From the NCBI GenBank assembly GCA_964418745.1, contig CAYQMX010000003.1, positions 240,604 to 304,603 on the forward strand: a stretch of 64,000 nt of DNA. Direction: 5' to 3'. Positions 52,993 to 61,856 of the stretch are shown here, piece after piece (position 1 is the stretch's first letter; each line of letters begins with the position of its first letter). This stretch comes from Scleromatobacter sp964418745 (lineage in GTDB: Bacteria > Pseudomonadota > Gammaproteobacteria > Burkholderiales > Burkholderiaceae_C). The notes beneath the pieces are model-generated. The model did no database searches. It was given only the letters and a program-made list of their open reading frames with translations, and was not told the DNA's origin. The position numbers were made by a program, and so were the translations under genes.

Positions 52993-53927
52993 CTCTCGCG
53001 ATCGACGAGAACCGCCGTTTTCCCCTGGTGATCGCCACCAACCGCGACGAGTTCTTCGACCGCCCGGCGGCCCGCATGGGCTGGTGGACGCCGGCCGAAG
53101 GCGGCCCCGAGATCCTCGCCGGCCGGGACCTGCTCGCCGGCGGCACCTGGCTGGGCCTGACGGCCTCGGGCCGCCTGGCGCTGGTGACCAACGTGCGCCG
53201 CCCGACCGCGCCCGACCCCGATGCGCCCAGCCGCGGCGGCATCGTGCCGCACTGGCTGCGCACCGAACTGCGCCCCGACCAGTTCTGGATGCAGACCTCG
53301 CTGTCGGGCTACGCGCCGTTCAACCTGATCGCGGCCGACTTCCGCCGCGGCGACTGCTTCTGGGCCAGCAACGAGCACGCGATCCCGCGCCGCATCGAAC
53401 GCGGCATCTTCGGCCTGTCCAACGCCGGCCTCGACACGCCATGGCCCAAGGTGACGACGCTCAAGGAGCGGCTGGGCGCCGCGCTGAAGACCGCCGAATC
53501 GGTGGACACGCTGTCCAGCCAGCTGTTCACCGCCCTGGCCGACCGCACGTTCGCCCCCGACGCGCGCCTGCCCGCCACGGGCATCGGCCGCGACCGCGAA
53601 CGCCTGCTGAGCGCGGCCTTCATCCGCACGCCCGACGGCGGCTACGGCACGCGCTGCTCGACGATCGTCATCACCGAGAAGATCAAGCGCCAGCTGGTCA
53701 CGCACGTGTTCGAGCGCACTTTCACCGCCGGCCCGGGCCTGGCCCTGCTGCGCCGCACCGTGCTAAAGGACTGGCCGCCGCGCTACGCCGACCGCGCCCA
53801 CCACCAGGTGGAGACGTCCGTCGTCGCCGAGAGCGAGATCGACGGCCTGCACGTGCCGGCGCTGGAGATGCCGCCACCGGTCAAGAAGACGCGCGTGCGC
53901 AGCCTGCTCAAGCCGATGACCCGCTGA
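52980..53927 (+). CDS. NRDE/TANGO2-family protein
   Basis: 315 aa starting MCLVALAID, with the N-terminal Cys2 and NRDEFFDRP that name the NRDE family, homologous to human TANGO2, which has been linked to heme trafficking. N-terminal Cys suggests an Ntn-hydrolase-type fold. The C-terminal half continues with GTRCSTIVI. Overlaps DUF4936. Biochemical role in bacteria unproven. Confidence 0.9.
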   Translation: MCLVALAIDENRRFPLVIATNRDEFFDRPAARMGWWTPAEGGPEILAGRDLLAGGTWLGLTASGRLALVTNVRRPTAPDPDAPSRGGIVPHWLRTELRPDQFWMQTSLSGYAPFNLIAADFRRGDCFWASNEHAIPRRIERGIFGLSNAGLDTPWPKVTTLKERLGAALKTAESVDTLSSQLFTALADRTFAPDARLPATGIGRDRERLLSAAFIRTPDGGYGTRCSTIVITEKIKRQLVTHVFERTFTAGPGLALLRRTVLKDWPPRYADRAHHQVETSVVAESEIDGLHVPALEMPPPVKKTRVRSLLKPMTR

Positions 53928-53941
53928 AGGACCGCGACGGC

Positions 53942-54949
53942 TCAGTGCCAGCGCAGGGCGACACCCAGCGCGAAGACCGCATAGAGCCCCGCCATCGCCA
54001 GCAGCCGCCGCGCCGTCAGGGCGTTGCGATGCAACAGCCCCAGCATCGCGACGATGGCCACCATCGTGATCGCGGCGCCCCACAGCAACGCCGGGCTGAG
54101 CAGCCACGCGGTGAAGAACAGGCCCAGCGCGCTGGGCACCGTGGCCTGGATCATCATCGCGCCGCTGATGTTGCCCAGCGCCAGCGAGGTCTTGCCCTGG
54201 CGCACCCAGATCACCGCGTTGAGGATTTCCGGCAGTTCGGTGGCGATCGGGCTCAGCAGCAGTGCGACCAGCTGCGGCGACAGCCCCAGCCACGGGCCCA
54301 CCGTCTCGAGCTGGTGCACGAACAGCTGCGAGGCGAAGAAGATCACCACGAGCGCGGCCCCGGTCTGCAGCACCGCCCATGCCGTGGCCGGGTGCTCGGC
54401 GTGCGGGCGCAGCTTCAGTGCCTCGCGCCACTCCTCGCCGACCTCGTCGGCTGCATGGCCCTCGCTGCGCAGCTCGCGCCACACGTACAGGCCGTAGGCC
54501 GCCAGGAACAGCCAGCCCAGCCACGGCTTCCAGGCGAAGGCGACCAGGCCGAGGCCGACCTTGAACACGAACACGACCAGGAACCACGCCTGGTCGCGCG
54601 CCAGCCGCGTGGTGCTGAACTCCTGCGCGATGTTGCCGCGGGCGCGCGCCCGGTCGAGCAGGAAGATGCCACCGACCACCGCATAGGCCAGCGTCGACAG
54701 CGCCAGCGGCCCGCCCAGCGCCGCGCCGACGCCGATGTCCTTCTGCGCGTCGGTCTTGCCGAAGACGACGGCCACCAGCGTCACCACGCTCTCCGGCAGC
54801 GCAGTGCCGAACGCGGCCAGCACGGTGCCGACCGCGGTGCGCGACACGCCGAAGCGATGGCCGACCCACTCGACGCCGTTGACGAAGAATTCGCAGGCCA
54901 GGTAGATGACGACGGCGGAGACCAGCAGCAGCGCGACGGTGACGATCAT
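53942..54949 (-). CDS. Sodium/calcium exchanger-family membrane protein
   Basis: 335 aa, ten or so helices in two related halves with the alpha-repeat motifs GTVLAAFGTALPES (first half) and LSPIATELPE plus GNISGAMMIQATVPSA (second half). Inner-membrane cation/Ca2+ antiporter family. A long cytosolic loop separates the halves (about 150-200). Convergent with the TANGO2-like gene, 14 bases apart. Confidence 0.88.
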   Translation of the reverse strand: MIVTVALLLVSAVVIYLACEFFVNGVEWVGHRFGVSRTAVGTVLAAFGTALPESVVTLVAVVFGKTDAQKDIGVGAALGGPLALSTLAYAVVGGIFLLDRARARGNIAQEFSTTRLARDQAWFLVVFVFKVGLGLVAFAWKPWLGWLFLAAYGLYVWRELRSEGHAADEVGEEWREALKLRPHAEHPATAWAVLQTGAALVVIFFASQLFVHQLETVGPWLGLSPQLVALLLSPIATELPEILNAVIWVRQGKTSLALGNISGAMMIQATVPSALGLFFTAWLLSPALLWGAAITMVAIVAMLGLLHRNALTARRLLAMAGLYAVFALGVALRWH

Positions 54950-55312
54950 CGCGGCGCTCCGGCGCGCGCGGTTGCCGGGGTCGACCAGGGCAAGGGATTC
55001 GGGAATCGATTCAAGGCAGGAAATCCAGGCAAGCGGCGCGCCGGGCGCGACGGCGCGGCAGGGCGCCCGGGCGGGAGCGAGGACACCGGGCAGCCGGACT
55101 GTCCATCCCCGGGCGCCGTGCAAGGCGGGTGTGGAGGCGGCGATTCCCCGCGACCGCGCGGACTCTAGCATGCGACGTCGACGCATCATCGCCGGCACGA
55201 GCCTCGCTCGCCCCCGCCCCCGCCGGGTTAGCACAGATCGCTCCGGCGCGCGCGGCGCAGTCCTTTCAGCGCCGCCCGAGAATGGGGCAACTCCACTGTC
55301 CTGCTGAAGAAC
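54950..55312. other. Intergenic region between divergent exchanger and nitroreductase genes
   Basis: 363 bases without a supportable gene. A near-perfect 17-base palindrome sits at 55169-55185 (ATGCG...CGCAT, one mismatch pair), 128 bases before the nitroreductase start. It could be an operator for either gene. Otherwise featureless GC-rich sequence. Confidence 0.45.
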
Positions 55313-55948
55313 ATGAACCTCATCGAACTCCTCGAATGGCGCTATGCCACCAAGAAGATGGACCCGTCGCGCGCCGTGCCGCAGGACAAGGTCGACCGCA
55401 TCGTCGAGGCGGCCCGCCTGGCGCCCACTTCCAGCGGCCTGCAGCCGTTCGAGATCATCGACGTGACCAACCCCGAGGTCCGCGCCCGGATCCGCGCGAT
55501 CGCGTGGAACCAGGCCCAGGTCACCGACTGTTCGCACCTGCTCGTGTTCGCCGCCTGGGACAACTACACCGCCGAGCGCATCAACCGGATGTTCGACTAC
55601 ACGAACGAGGTGCGCGGCGCGCGCAACGAGGGCTGGGAGAACTATCGCCAGCAGCTGCTCGCCACCTACCCGCAGCGCCCGACCGAGGTCAATTTCGAGC
55701 ACGCGGCCCGCCAGGCCTACATCGCCTTCGGCGCCGCGGTGATCGCGGCCGCCGCGGAACAGGTCGACGCGACGCCGATGGAGGGCTTCGATCCCGCCAG
55801 GCTCGACGACATCCTCGGCCTGCGCGCACGCGGGCTGCGCAGCGTGGTGATCCTGCCCCTGGGCTACCGCCAGGACGCCGGAGACTGGCTGGTCAAGCTG
55901 GCCAAGGTGCGTCGACCCCGCGCGGAGTTCCTCACCGAAGTGCGCTGA
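55313..55948 (+). CDS. Oxygen-insensitive NAD(P)H nitroreductase (NfsB-like)
   Basis: 211 aa. NfsB/YdgI-type flavoprotein: EWRYATKKMDPSRAVPQDKV at the start, RLAPTSSGLQPFEII with FMN-binding residues, and late GLRSVVILPLGYRQD. Reduces nitro compounds, quinones or flavin-like acceptors in the cytosol. Probably expressed from its own promoter in the upstream gap, possibly under the palindrome noted there. Confidence 0.93.
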   Translation: MNLIELLEWRYATKKMDPSRAVPQDKVDRIVEAARLAPTSSGLQPFEIIDVTNPEVRARIRAIAWNQAQVTDCSHLLVFAAWDNYTAERINRMFDYTNEVRGARNEGWENYRQQLLATYPQRPTEVNFEHAARQAYIAFGAAVIAAAAEQVDATPMEGFDPARLDDILGLRARGLRSVVILPLGYRQDAGDWLVKLAKVRRPRAEFLTEVR

Positions 55949-55967
55949 CGCAGCGGGCGCCGTCCCG

Positions 55968-56489
55968 TCAGGCCCGGCGGCCCGCCACCAGCGCCCGGCA
56001 GCGCTGCTCGTGCGCGAACGCGCCGTCGTCCAGCGGCGGCGCCCGTTCGAACAGCCCCCAGTTCTCGATCGGCCGCGCGGACGCGCGCATCAGCAGCGTG
56101 CGGGCATCGACCTGCTCGCCCGGCTCGACCAGCGGGCCGCCGGTGCTCGCCGGGTCGACCGCGTCGCAGCGCGCCAGCGGCCCGTCGGCGTACAGCCGCG
56201 CGATCAGCTCGCCCTCGCCGTCGAAGGCCGCGCGCAGCGCGATGCCGCCCCAGCGTTCGTCCAGCAGGCGCTCGACGCAGGCGCAGAACTCGTCGAGGAA
56301 GCCGGCGAACGCCGCGTCGTCGGCGGCACGGTCGGCGGCGAAACCCTTCTTGCTCAGGCGGAACTGGACCAGCCGCGCCTGGCCCTGCGCACCCACGAAG
56401 GCGAGCGAGAAGCCGCGCTCCATCAGCACCTGGTCGGCGTCGGTGCCGAGCGCGCTGGCGAGGCGGTCGCGGGAGGATTCCGGGGGCAT
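55968..56489 (-). CDS. Hypothetical protein
   Basis: 173 aa, no signal peptide or membrane helix. Mixed alpha/beta-looking sequence (RGFSLAFVGAQGQARLVQFRL, ERLLDERWGGIALRAAF) with a second half rich in Asp/Glu. No family recognised. The ATG at 56489 is the first after a GGAGGATT-like ribosome region. It lies 43 bases downstream of the GNAT gene on the same strand. Confidence 0.72.
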   Translation of the reverse strand: MPPESSRDRLASALGTDADQVLMERGFSLAFVGAQGQARLVQFRLSKKGFAADRAADDAAFAGFLDEFCACVERLLDERWGGIALRAAFDGEGELIARLYADGPLARCDAVDPASTGGPLVEPGEQVDARTLLMRASARPIENWGLFERAPPLDDGAFAHEQRCRALVAGRRA

Positions 56490-56532
56490 GGCGGGTGGCA
56501 GCGGAGGCGAAGACAGAGACGGACGGCGCAGT

Positions 56533-56964
56533 CTATGCCAGGCCGGCACCGTAGGGATCGGGATCGCGGATCTCCATCAGGCGGTCCGGCGCGGCCACCG
56601 GCCTGAACCCGAAGCGCGCGTACAGCCCGTGCGCGTCGCGGGTCGCCAGCAGGAAGCGCCGCAGGCCCTGCAGGTCGGGATGCGCCTGGATGTGCGCGAC
56701 CAGCCGCGCGGCCAGTCCCTGCCCGCGGTGCGCCTCCAGCACGTAGACGTCGGCCAGGTACGCGAACGTGGCGCGGTCGGTGACGACGCGGGCGAAGCCC
56801 ACCTGCTCGGCGCCGGCGTAGATGCCGAAGCACAGCGAGTGGGCGATCGCCCGCGCGACCACCGCGCGCGGCACGCCCGGCGACCAGTAGCTGCGGGCCA
56901 GGAAGGCATGGATGGCGTCGAGCTGCAGCCGGCCCGGGTCGCTGCTGATTTCGTAGGTGTTCAC
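56533..56964 (-). CDS. GNAT-family N-acetyltransferase
   Basis: 143 aa. DVYVLEAHRGQGLAARLV is the acetyl-CoA site, LATRDAHGLYARFGFRPV the C-terminal part, and YWSPGVPRAVVARAIAHSL the substrate loop seen in the common YjhQ-like group. GTG start at 56964; no ATG in frame is suitable. Lies between the hypothetical gene and the PHB depolymerase gene on the same strand. Confidence 0.87.
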   Translation of the reverse strand: MNTYEISSDPGRLQLDAIHAFLARSYWSPGVPRAVVARAIAHSLCFGIYAGAEQVGFARVVTDRATFAYLADVYVLEAHRGQGLAARLVAHIQAHPDLQGLRRFLLATRDAHGLYARFGFRPVAAPDRLMEIRDPDPYGAGLA

Positions 56965-56993
56965 GCGCCGTATTCTGGCCCCGCCGGCCCGGG

Positions 56994-58049
56994 TCAGGCG
57001 CGCGGGTGGGCCAGGAAGAAGCGCAGCATCTCGGCGCTGGCGTCGGGGCCGCGCGGATCGGTCCAGGAACCGCCCGGGTCGCCGCCCGCCCACGCATGGC
57101 CGGCGCCGTGCACCGTCCATTCCTCGGCGCGGGCGACGCCCTGCGCGTCGACGTAGCGACGACAGGACCAGGCCACGCCCATCGCGGTCGTGCCGCGGCG
57201 CACCTCGGGGCTGGCGAACAGGCCGGCCGCGTGCAGCACGCGCTCGCCGTTGACGACGTGCACGGTGGTGTCGGCGTCGCCGTGGAAGACGATGGTCGGC
57301 GGCGTCGTGCCCGCCTTCGGCGCGCGGCGCACCGGCGGCGCACCGCCGCCCATCGCCGCGAACGCACTCTGCACGTCGGTGGCCGAGCCGGTGGGCAGCC
57401 CCGAGTGCACGCCGACGGCTGCGAACAGGTCCGGGTAGGCGTCGCCCAGGATCGCGGCCATGGCGCCGCCGGCCGACAGGCCTGCCACGTACACGCGCGC
57501 CGGGTCGATGTCGTGCGTGGCGATGAGCTCGCGCACCATGCCCGCCAGGATGGCCGGCTCGCCCTTGCCGCGCCCCTGGTGGTTGTGCTTGAACCAGTTC
57601 CAGCACCGCTGCGCGTTGGCACCCTGCGCCTGCGCGGGGTACAGCACGACGACGCCCTGCGCGCGCGCGAGCGCGTCCATGCGCGTTCCGCGCGCGAAGT
57701 CGTCGGCATCCTGGGTGCAGCCGTGCAGCATCACCACCAGCGGCAGCGGCCGACCGTCGCGGGCCGGCTCGAACAGGCGGTAGTCGCGGGCGCCGCATTC
57801 GTTGGCGAAGCGGCCGTGGGCCAGCGACTCGGGGCGCACGGCCGGGCGCGCGCGCACACCGGGGTCGGCGGCGGGCGTGTCGACGACGCGCGCCTCGACA
57901 TCGATGACGTCGTCCTGCGCCGCGGCGGGCGGCGCCGTGGCCATCGTCCCGCCCAGCGCCTGCTGGATCGCCTCGGTCGCCTCGACGAGGCTGCCGGAAC
58001 GCATCAGGCGCGCGGCCTCGCCCATCAGGCGCTGGAAGTCGGCGCTCAT
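56994..58049 (-). CDS. PHB depolymerase-family esterase
   Basis: 351 aa. LpqC/PHB depolymerase family: LHGCTQDADDFARGT, lipase box GLSAGG with nucleophile S192, HGDADTTV with the likely acid Asp, and GAGHAW with the His. No signal peptide: the first 60 residues are a charged leader, so it is probably cytosolic and acts on stored polyhydroxyalkanoate or on esters such as ferulates. Next to a ribbon-helix-helix protein gene upstream on the same strand. Confidence 0.87.
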   Translation of the reverse strand: MSADFQRLMGEAARLMRSGSLVEATEAIQQALGGTMATAPPAAAQDDVIDVEARVVDTPAADPGVRARPAVRPESLAHGRFANECGARDYRLFEPARDGRPLPLVVMLHGCTQDADDFARGTRMDALARAQGVVVLYPAQAQGANAQRCWNWFKHNHQGRGKGEPAILAGMVRELIATHDIDPARVYVAGLSAGGAMAAILGDAYPDLFAAVGVHSGLPTGSATDVQSAFAAMGGGAPPVRRAPKAGTTPPTIVFHGDADTTVHVVNGERVLHAAGLFASPEVRRGTTAMGVAWSCRRYVDAQGVARAEEWTVHGAGHAWAGGDPGGSWTDPRGPDASAEMLRFFLAHPRA

Positions 58050-58086
58050 GAGGCAAGCTCCGGCCTGCGGCCTGCGGTGCGCGCGC

Positions 58087-58506
58087 TCATTCGGCCATCC
58101 GATCGGCCAGCGCGGCCTTGACCGCCGGCGAGGCGTGCAGCGAGCCCAGCACGACGACCGACTGCAGCGTCTCGCGCGCGAGCTGGGGGCTGACGTCGGG
58201 TGCGATGGTCAGCAGGCCCAGCACGCGCACGGCCAGGGTCTCGCCGCGCTGGCGCACCGCCTCGAGGTCGGCGGCCGCCAGGTGCTGGATGCCGAGCACC
58301 AGCGTGCGGCGGCTGACCACCTGCCGCACCGCCTCGGCATGCGCGGCGATCTGGTTGCGGATGGCCGTGCGGATCAGGTCGGTGCGGTTCGCGTAGAAGC
58401 CCTCCTGCACCAGCAGGTCGATCTGGCCGAGGTCGACGACCCCGACGTTGATCGTGATCTTCTCGTCCGCGGGCTTGGTACTGGCGGCAGGTCTCAGGGC
58501 AGGCAT
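58087..58506 (-). CDS. Ribbon-helix-helix (CopG-like) DNA-binding protein
   Basis: 139 aa. An RHH core at about 16-50 (ITINVGVVDLGQIDLLVQEG, then NRTDLIRTAIRNQI), followed by an extended helical C-terminal half. Found beside PHB depolymerase genes in Burkholderiales, so likely a regulator of that gene. CCATCC repeats overlapping its own promoter region support autoregulation. Confidence 0.82.
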   Translation of the reverse strand: MPALRPAASTKPADEKITINVGVVDLGQIDLLVQEGFYANRTDLIRTAIRNQIAAHAEAVRQVVSRRTLVLGIQHLAAADLEAVRQRGETLAVRVLGLLTIAPDVSPQLARETLQSVVVLGSLHASPAVKAALADRMAE

Positions 58507-58510
58507 GGCA

Positions 58511-58537
58511 CCATCCTATCACCATCCAAGTGGATGG
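58511..58537. promoter_or_regulatory. Three CCATCC half-sites, probable RHH operator
   Basis: CCATCC at 58511-58516 and 58522-58527, and its complement GGATGG at 58532-58537; the last two form a perfect inverted repeat around AAGT. It lies 5-31 bases upstream of the ribbon-helix-helix gene start, the place expected for an autoregulatory site of this fold. Confidence 0.65.
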
Positions 58538-58563
58538 CAATGACCGGATACGGACCAGGGCGA

Positions 58564-59427
58564 TCAGGGCCGACGCCGCATCTCCTGGTGCCCGATGCCG
58601 GCCTCCTCGAAGCGCCCGCCGTGGGCCTCGAAGCCGGCGCGCCGATAGAAGCCGATGGCCGAGACCTGCGCGTGCAGCATCACCTCGGCATCGCCGCGTC
58701 GTCCGGCCGCGTCCATCAGCGCCTCCAGCAGCGACCGGCCGATGTTGGCGCCGCGCAGCGCGCGGCTGACCGCCATGCGGCCGATGCGGGCCGGATGGCC
58801 GGGCCCGTCGCCCACCAGCAACCGGCCGGTGCCCACCGCCAGCCCGAGCCGGTTGCGCGCCAGCGCGTGCAGCGCGCCCGGGTCGGCGGCGTCGCGCTCC
58901 AGCGCCAGCGGCACCTTCTGCTCGTCGACGAAGACGGCGGTGCGGATCGCCTGCGCCTCGGTGCCCAGTTCGTCCCACGTACCCACCGTCACGCGCACCG
59001 GCGGCTCGCCCGCGGCATGCGCGCGGAACACGTCCACCAGCGCGGCCGGCACGGGCCGCGGCCGCTTCGTCGCGGCGTCCGTCCAGACGTAGACGATCTC
59101 GCCGTGCACCAGCAGTTCCTCGCCGCGGAACACGCCAGCCTCGAAGCGCAGCGAGGTGTTGCCCGCCGAGGCGAAGCGGATGCCGACCTCCAGTGCGTCG
59201 TCGTAGCGCGCCGGGGCCAGGTATTCCAGCGTCGACTTGCGCACGAACAGGTCGCCCTCCAGCGCCGCCAGCGTGGCCTCGTAGGGCAGCGCGAGCGCGC
59301 GCCAGTAGTTGCCCATGGCGGTGTCGACGTACATCAGGTAGTGGCCGTTGAAGACCACCTTCTGCATGTCCACCTCGGCCCAGCGCACGCGCAAGGGGTC
59401 GGCGAACCGGAAATCGGAGCGTTTCAT
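58564..59427 (-). CDS. Fused 4HBT thioesterase - GNAT acetyltransferase
   Basis: 287 aa with two domains in one uninterrupted frame. Residues 1-~135: YbgC-type 4-hydroxybenzoyl-CoA thioesterase hot-dog fold (RVRWAEVDMQKVVFNGHY, with the catalytic Asp). Residues ~150-287: ElaA-like GNAT fold (IRTAVFVDEQKVP, IGRMAVSRALRGANIGRSLL, QVSAIGFYRRAGFEAHGG). The fusion suggests the two act on related acyl-CoA substrates. The ATG at 59427 overlaps the upstream esterase stop by 4 bases. Confidence 0.9.
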   Translation of the reverse strand: MKRSDFRFADPLRVRWAEVDMQKVVFNGHYLMYVDTAMGNYWRALALPYEATLAALEGDLFVRKSTLEYLAPARYDDALEVGIRFASAGNTSLRFEAGVFRGEELLVHGEIVYVWTDAATKRPRPVPAALVDVFRAHAAGEPPVRVTVGTWDELGTEAQAIRTAVFVDEQKVPLALERDAADPGALHALARNRLGLAVGTGRLLVGDGPGHPARIGRMAVSRALRGANIGRSLLEALMDAAGRRGDAEVMLHAQVSAIGFYRRAGFEAHGGRFEEAGIGHQEMRRRP

Positions 59428-60389
59428 TCGAAGGCCTTCCTGAGGGCGTCGGCGATGGCCTGCTGGGCCTGGGCGGCCTCGGGCAGGACACGGCCCATCT
59501 TGATGAAGTCGTGCGTCACGCCGCGATAGAGTTCCAGGTCGACGTCGACCCGTGCTGCGCGCAGGATATCGCCATAGGCCACGCACTCGTCGACCAGCGG
59601 GTCGCATTCGGCCACCACGATGCAGGCCGGCGCGACGCCCTCGTGATCGGGGGCGAGCGCCGGCGCGAAGCGCCAGTCGGTGCGATCGACGACGGCGATG
59701 TACTGGTCGAAGAACCATTCCACCGTGTGCTTCTCCAGCAGGAAGCCGTGGGCGAAGCGGCGGTGCGAGGGCGTGTCGGCGTGGGCGATGGTGCCGGGGG
59801 TGATCAGCACCTGCAGCGCGAGCGCCAGCCCGGCGTCGCGCGCCAGCAGCGCGCACACGGCCGCCAGCGTGCCGCCGGCGCTGTCGCCGCCGACGGCCAG
59901 GCGCGTCGTGTCCAGGCGCAGCCGGGCGCCGGTGGCCGGCCGGGCGAGCTCGCGCAGCGCGGCCCAGCAGTCGTCCACCGCGGTGGGGAAGCGGTGCTCC
60001 GGCGCGAGCCGGTAGTCGAGCGCGACCACGGCCGCGCCGCTGCGCAACGCGAGCTGTCGGCACAGGCTGTCGTGGGTCTCGAGGTTGCCGATCGTGAAGC
60101 CGCCGCCGTGCAGGTACAGCAGCACCGGCAGCGCGTCGTGGGACGGTGCGTACAGCCGCGCGGGCAGCGTCGCACCGCCGGCGCCGGGCAACGCCAGGGC
60201 CTCGACGCGGGGCAGCGGTGCGCGCGGCGGTTCCAGCACCTCGGCCGCGGCCATGTAGGCCGCTCGCGCGTCGGCCGGCGCCATCGTGTCGAAGCCGGGG
60301 CGGTTCGCGCGCGCGATGCGCTCCAGCAGCGCGGCCATGCGGGGCGTCAGGAGGTGGGCGGCGGACAAGGCAGGGGCAGCGGACGGCAT
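59424..60389 (-). CDS. Alpha/beta hydrolase, hormone-sensitive-lipase family esterase
   Basis: 321 aa. Oxyanion motif LYLHGGGF, nucleophile in GGDSAGGT, acid in ECDPLVDE and His in THDF: the full HSL/GDSAG-family set. Cytosolic carboxylesterase acting on short acyl esters. Translationally coupled to the thioesterase-GNAT fusion gene by a 4-base overlap. Confidence 0.93.
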   Translation of the reverse strand: MPSAAPALSAAHLLTPRMAALLERIARANRPGFDTMAPADARAAYMAAAEVLEPPRAPLPRVEALALPGAGGATLPARLYAPSHDALPVLLYLHGGGFTIGNLETHDSLCRQLALRSGAAVVALDYRLAPEHRFPTAVDDCWAALRELARPATGARLRLDTTRLAVGGDSAGGTLAAVCALLARDAGLALALQVLITPGTIAHADTPSHRRFAHGFLLEKHTVEWFFDQYIAVVDRTDWRFAPALAPDHEGVAPACIVVAECDPLVDECVAYGDILRAARVDVDLELYRGVTHDFIKMGRVLPEAAQAQQAIADALRKAFE

Positions 60390-60508
60390 CGACCGACAAG
60401 CATACGGGGTGACGCGCAGCCCTGCCGCCAGTCGGGCACGACGCGGCGGCGACCGCCGGCCCGCGGCGGCGGTCCTACACTGGGACGTTGCCCGCTTCCG
60501 AGACCGCC

Positions 60509-61666
60509 ATGGCCCGCTTCCAGTACGTCACGCAGATCGAGATCGACCCGGGCGCCGTGCGCCTGCTGCCGCAGGAATGCCGGGCGGCCGGCATCGCCAG
60601 GCCGCTGGTCGTGACCGATGCCGGCGTGCGCGCCGCGGGCGTGCTCGACCTGGCGCTGGCCGCGCTGGCCGGCGTGCCGCACGCGGTGTTCGACCAGACG
60701 CCCGGCAACCCGAACGAGGCCGCGGTGCGCGCGGCCACGGCGGTGTACCTGGCCAACGGCTGCGACGGCCTGGTCGCCGTGGGCGGCGGCTCCAGCATCG
60801 ACCTGGCCAAGGGCGTGGCCATCGCGGCCACGCACGACGGTCCGCTGGCCGGCTACGCCACCATCACCGGCGGCGCCGAGCGCATCACGGCCCGGGCGGC
60901 GCCGCTGATCGCGGTGCCCACCACGGCCGGCACCGGCAGCGAGGTGGCGCGCGGCGCGATCCTGATCGTCGACGACGGCCGCAAGCTGGGCTTCCACAAC
61001 TGGCACCTGCTGCCGCGCGTGGCGCTGCTGGACCCCGACCTGACGATGGCGCTGCCGCCTGCGCTGACCGCCGCCACCGGCATGGACGCGATCGCGCACT
61101 GCATGGAAACGTTCATGTCGGGCAAGGTCAACCCGCCGGCCGACGGCATCGCGCTGGACGGCCTGCGCCGCGGCTGGGGGCACATCGAGCGCGCGTTCCG
61201 GGACGGGCGCACCGACCGCGTGGCGCGCTGGAACATGATGAGCACCAGCATGCAGGGCGCCCTCGCCTTCCAGAAGGGGCTGGGCTGCGTGCACAGCCTC
61301 AGCCACAGCCTGGGCGGCGTCGATCCGCGCCTGCACCACGGCACGCTCAACGCCGTGTTCCTGCCGGCCGTGATCCGCTTCAACGCCGGCGCCGAATCGA
61401 TGCGCCAGGAGGCGCGGCTGGACCGCATGGCGCACGCGATGGGCCTGCCCGACGGGCGCGACTACGCCGACGGCGTGGCCGTGGCGCAGGCGGTGGCCGA
61501 CCTGACGGCGCGCCTGGGCCTGCCCGGCGGCCTGCGCGCGATGGGCGTCAGCGACGCGCTGTTCGAGGAGGTCATCGACCACGCACTGGTGGACCACTGC
61601 CACGCCACCAATCCGCGCCTTGCCTCGCGCGACGACTACCGGCAGATGCTGCGCGAATCGATGTAG
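60509..61666 (+). CDS. Iron-containing alcohol dehydrogenase
   Basis: 385 aa. Group III ADH: VAVGGGSSIDLAKG (nucleotide site), PTTAGTGSE, ATGMDAIAHCMETF with the metal-binding Asp and His, and SLSHSLGG...LHHGTLNAV with two more His. Cytosolic NAD(P)-linked dehydrogenase or maleylacetate-reductase relative; exact substrate unclear. ATG 60509 is preferred to an in-frame TTG (60488). TACACT at 60476-60481 may be the -10. Divergent from the esterase gene. Confidence 0.93.
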   Translation: MARFQYVTQIEIDPGAVRLLPQECRAAGIARPLVVTDAGVRAAGVLDLALAALAGVPHAVFDQTPGNPNEAAVRAATAVYLANGCDGLVAVGGGSSIDLAKGVAIAATHDGPLAGYATITGGAERITARAAPLIAVPTTAGTGSEVARGAILIVDDGRKLGFHNWHLLPRVALLDPDLTMALPPALTAATGMDAIAHCMETFMSGKVNPPADGIALDGLRRGWGHIERAFRDGRTDRVARWNMMSTSMQGALAFQKGLGCVHSLSHSLGGVDPRLHHGTLNAVFLPAVIRFNAGAESMRQEARLDRMAHAMGLPDGRDYADGVAVAQAVADLTARLGLPGGLRAMGVSDALFEEVIDHALVDHCHATNPRLASRDDYRQMLRESM

Positions 61667-61856
61667 CACGGGCGTCGCAAGAATTTCGCGCCGGCATTGA
61701 ACCGTTGCCGGACCGCAGGGAATCAACGCCTGTCCGAGATTTCGCGCGGCCGGCATCCGGTTGCCCGCAAGACCGACGGACGCCAGGCGCGCCTGCCGGA
61801 TGCGCGCCCGATGGCGGCCGCGGCGGACGCCCTTGCGCACCAGGAGGCCCGCGCCG

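Noticed and set aside
54906..55307. 133-codon plus-strand frame in the exchanger/nitroreductase gap
   Set aside because: Low-complexity Ala/Arg/Ser-rich sequence, starts inside the exchanger gene and has no homologous look.
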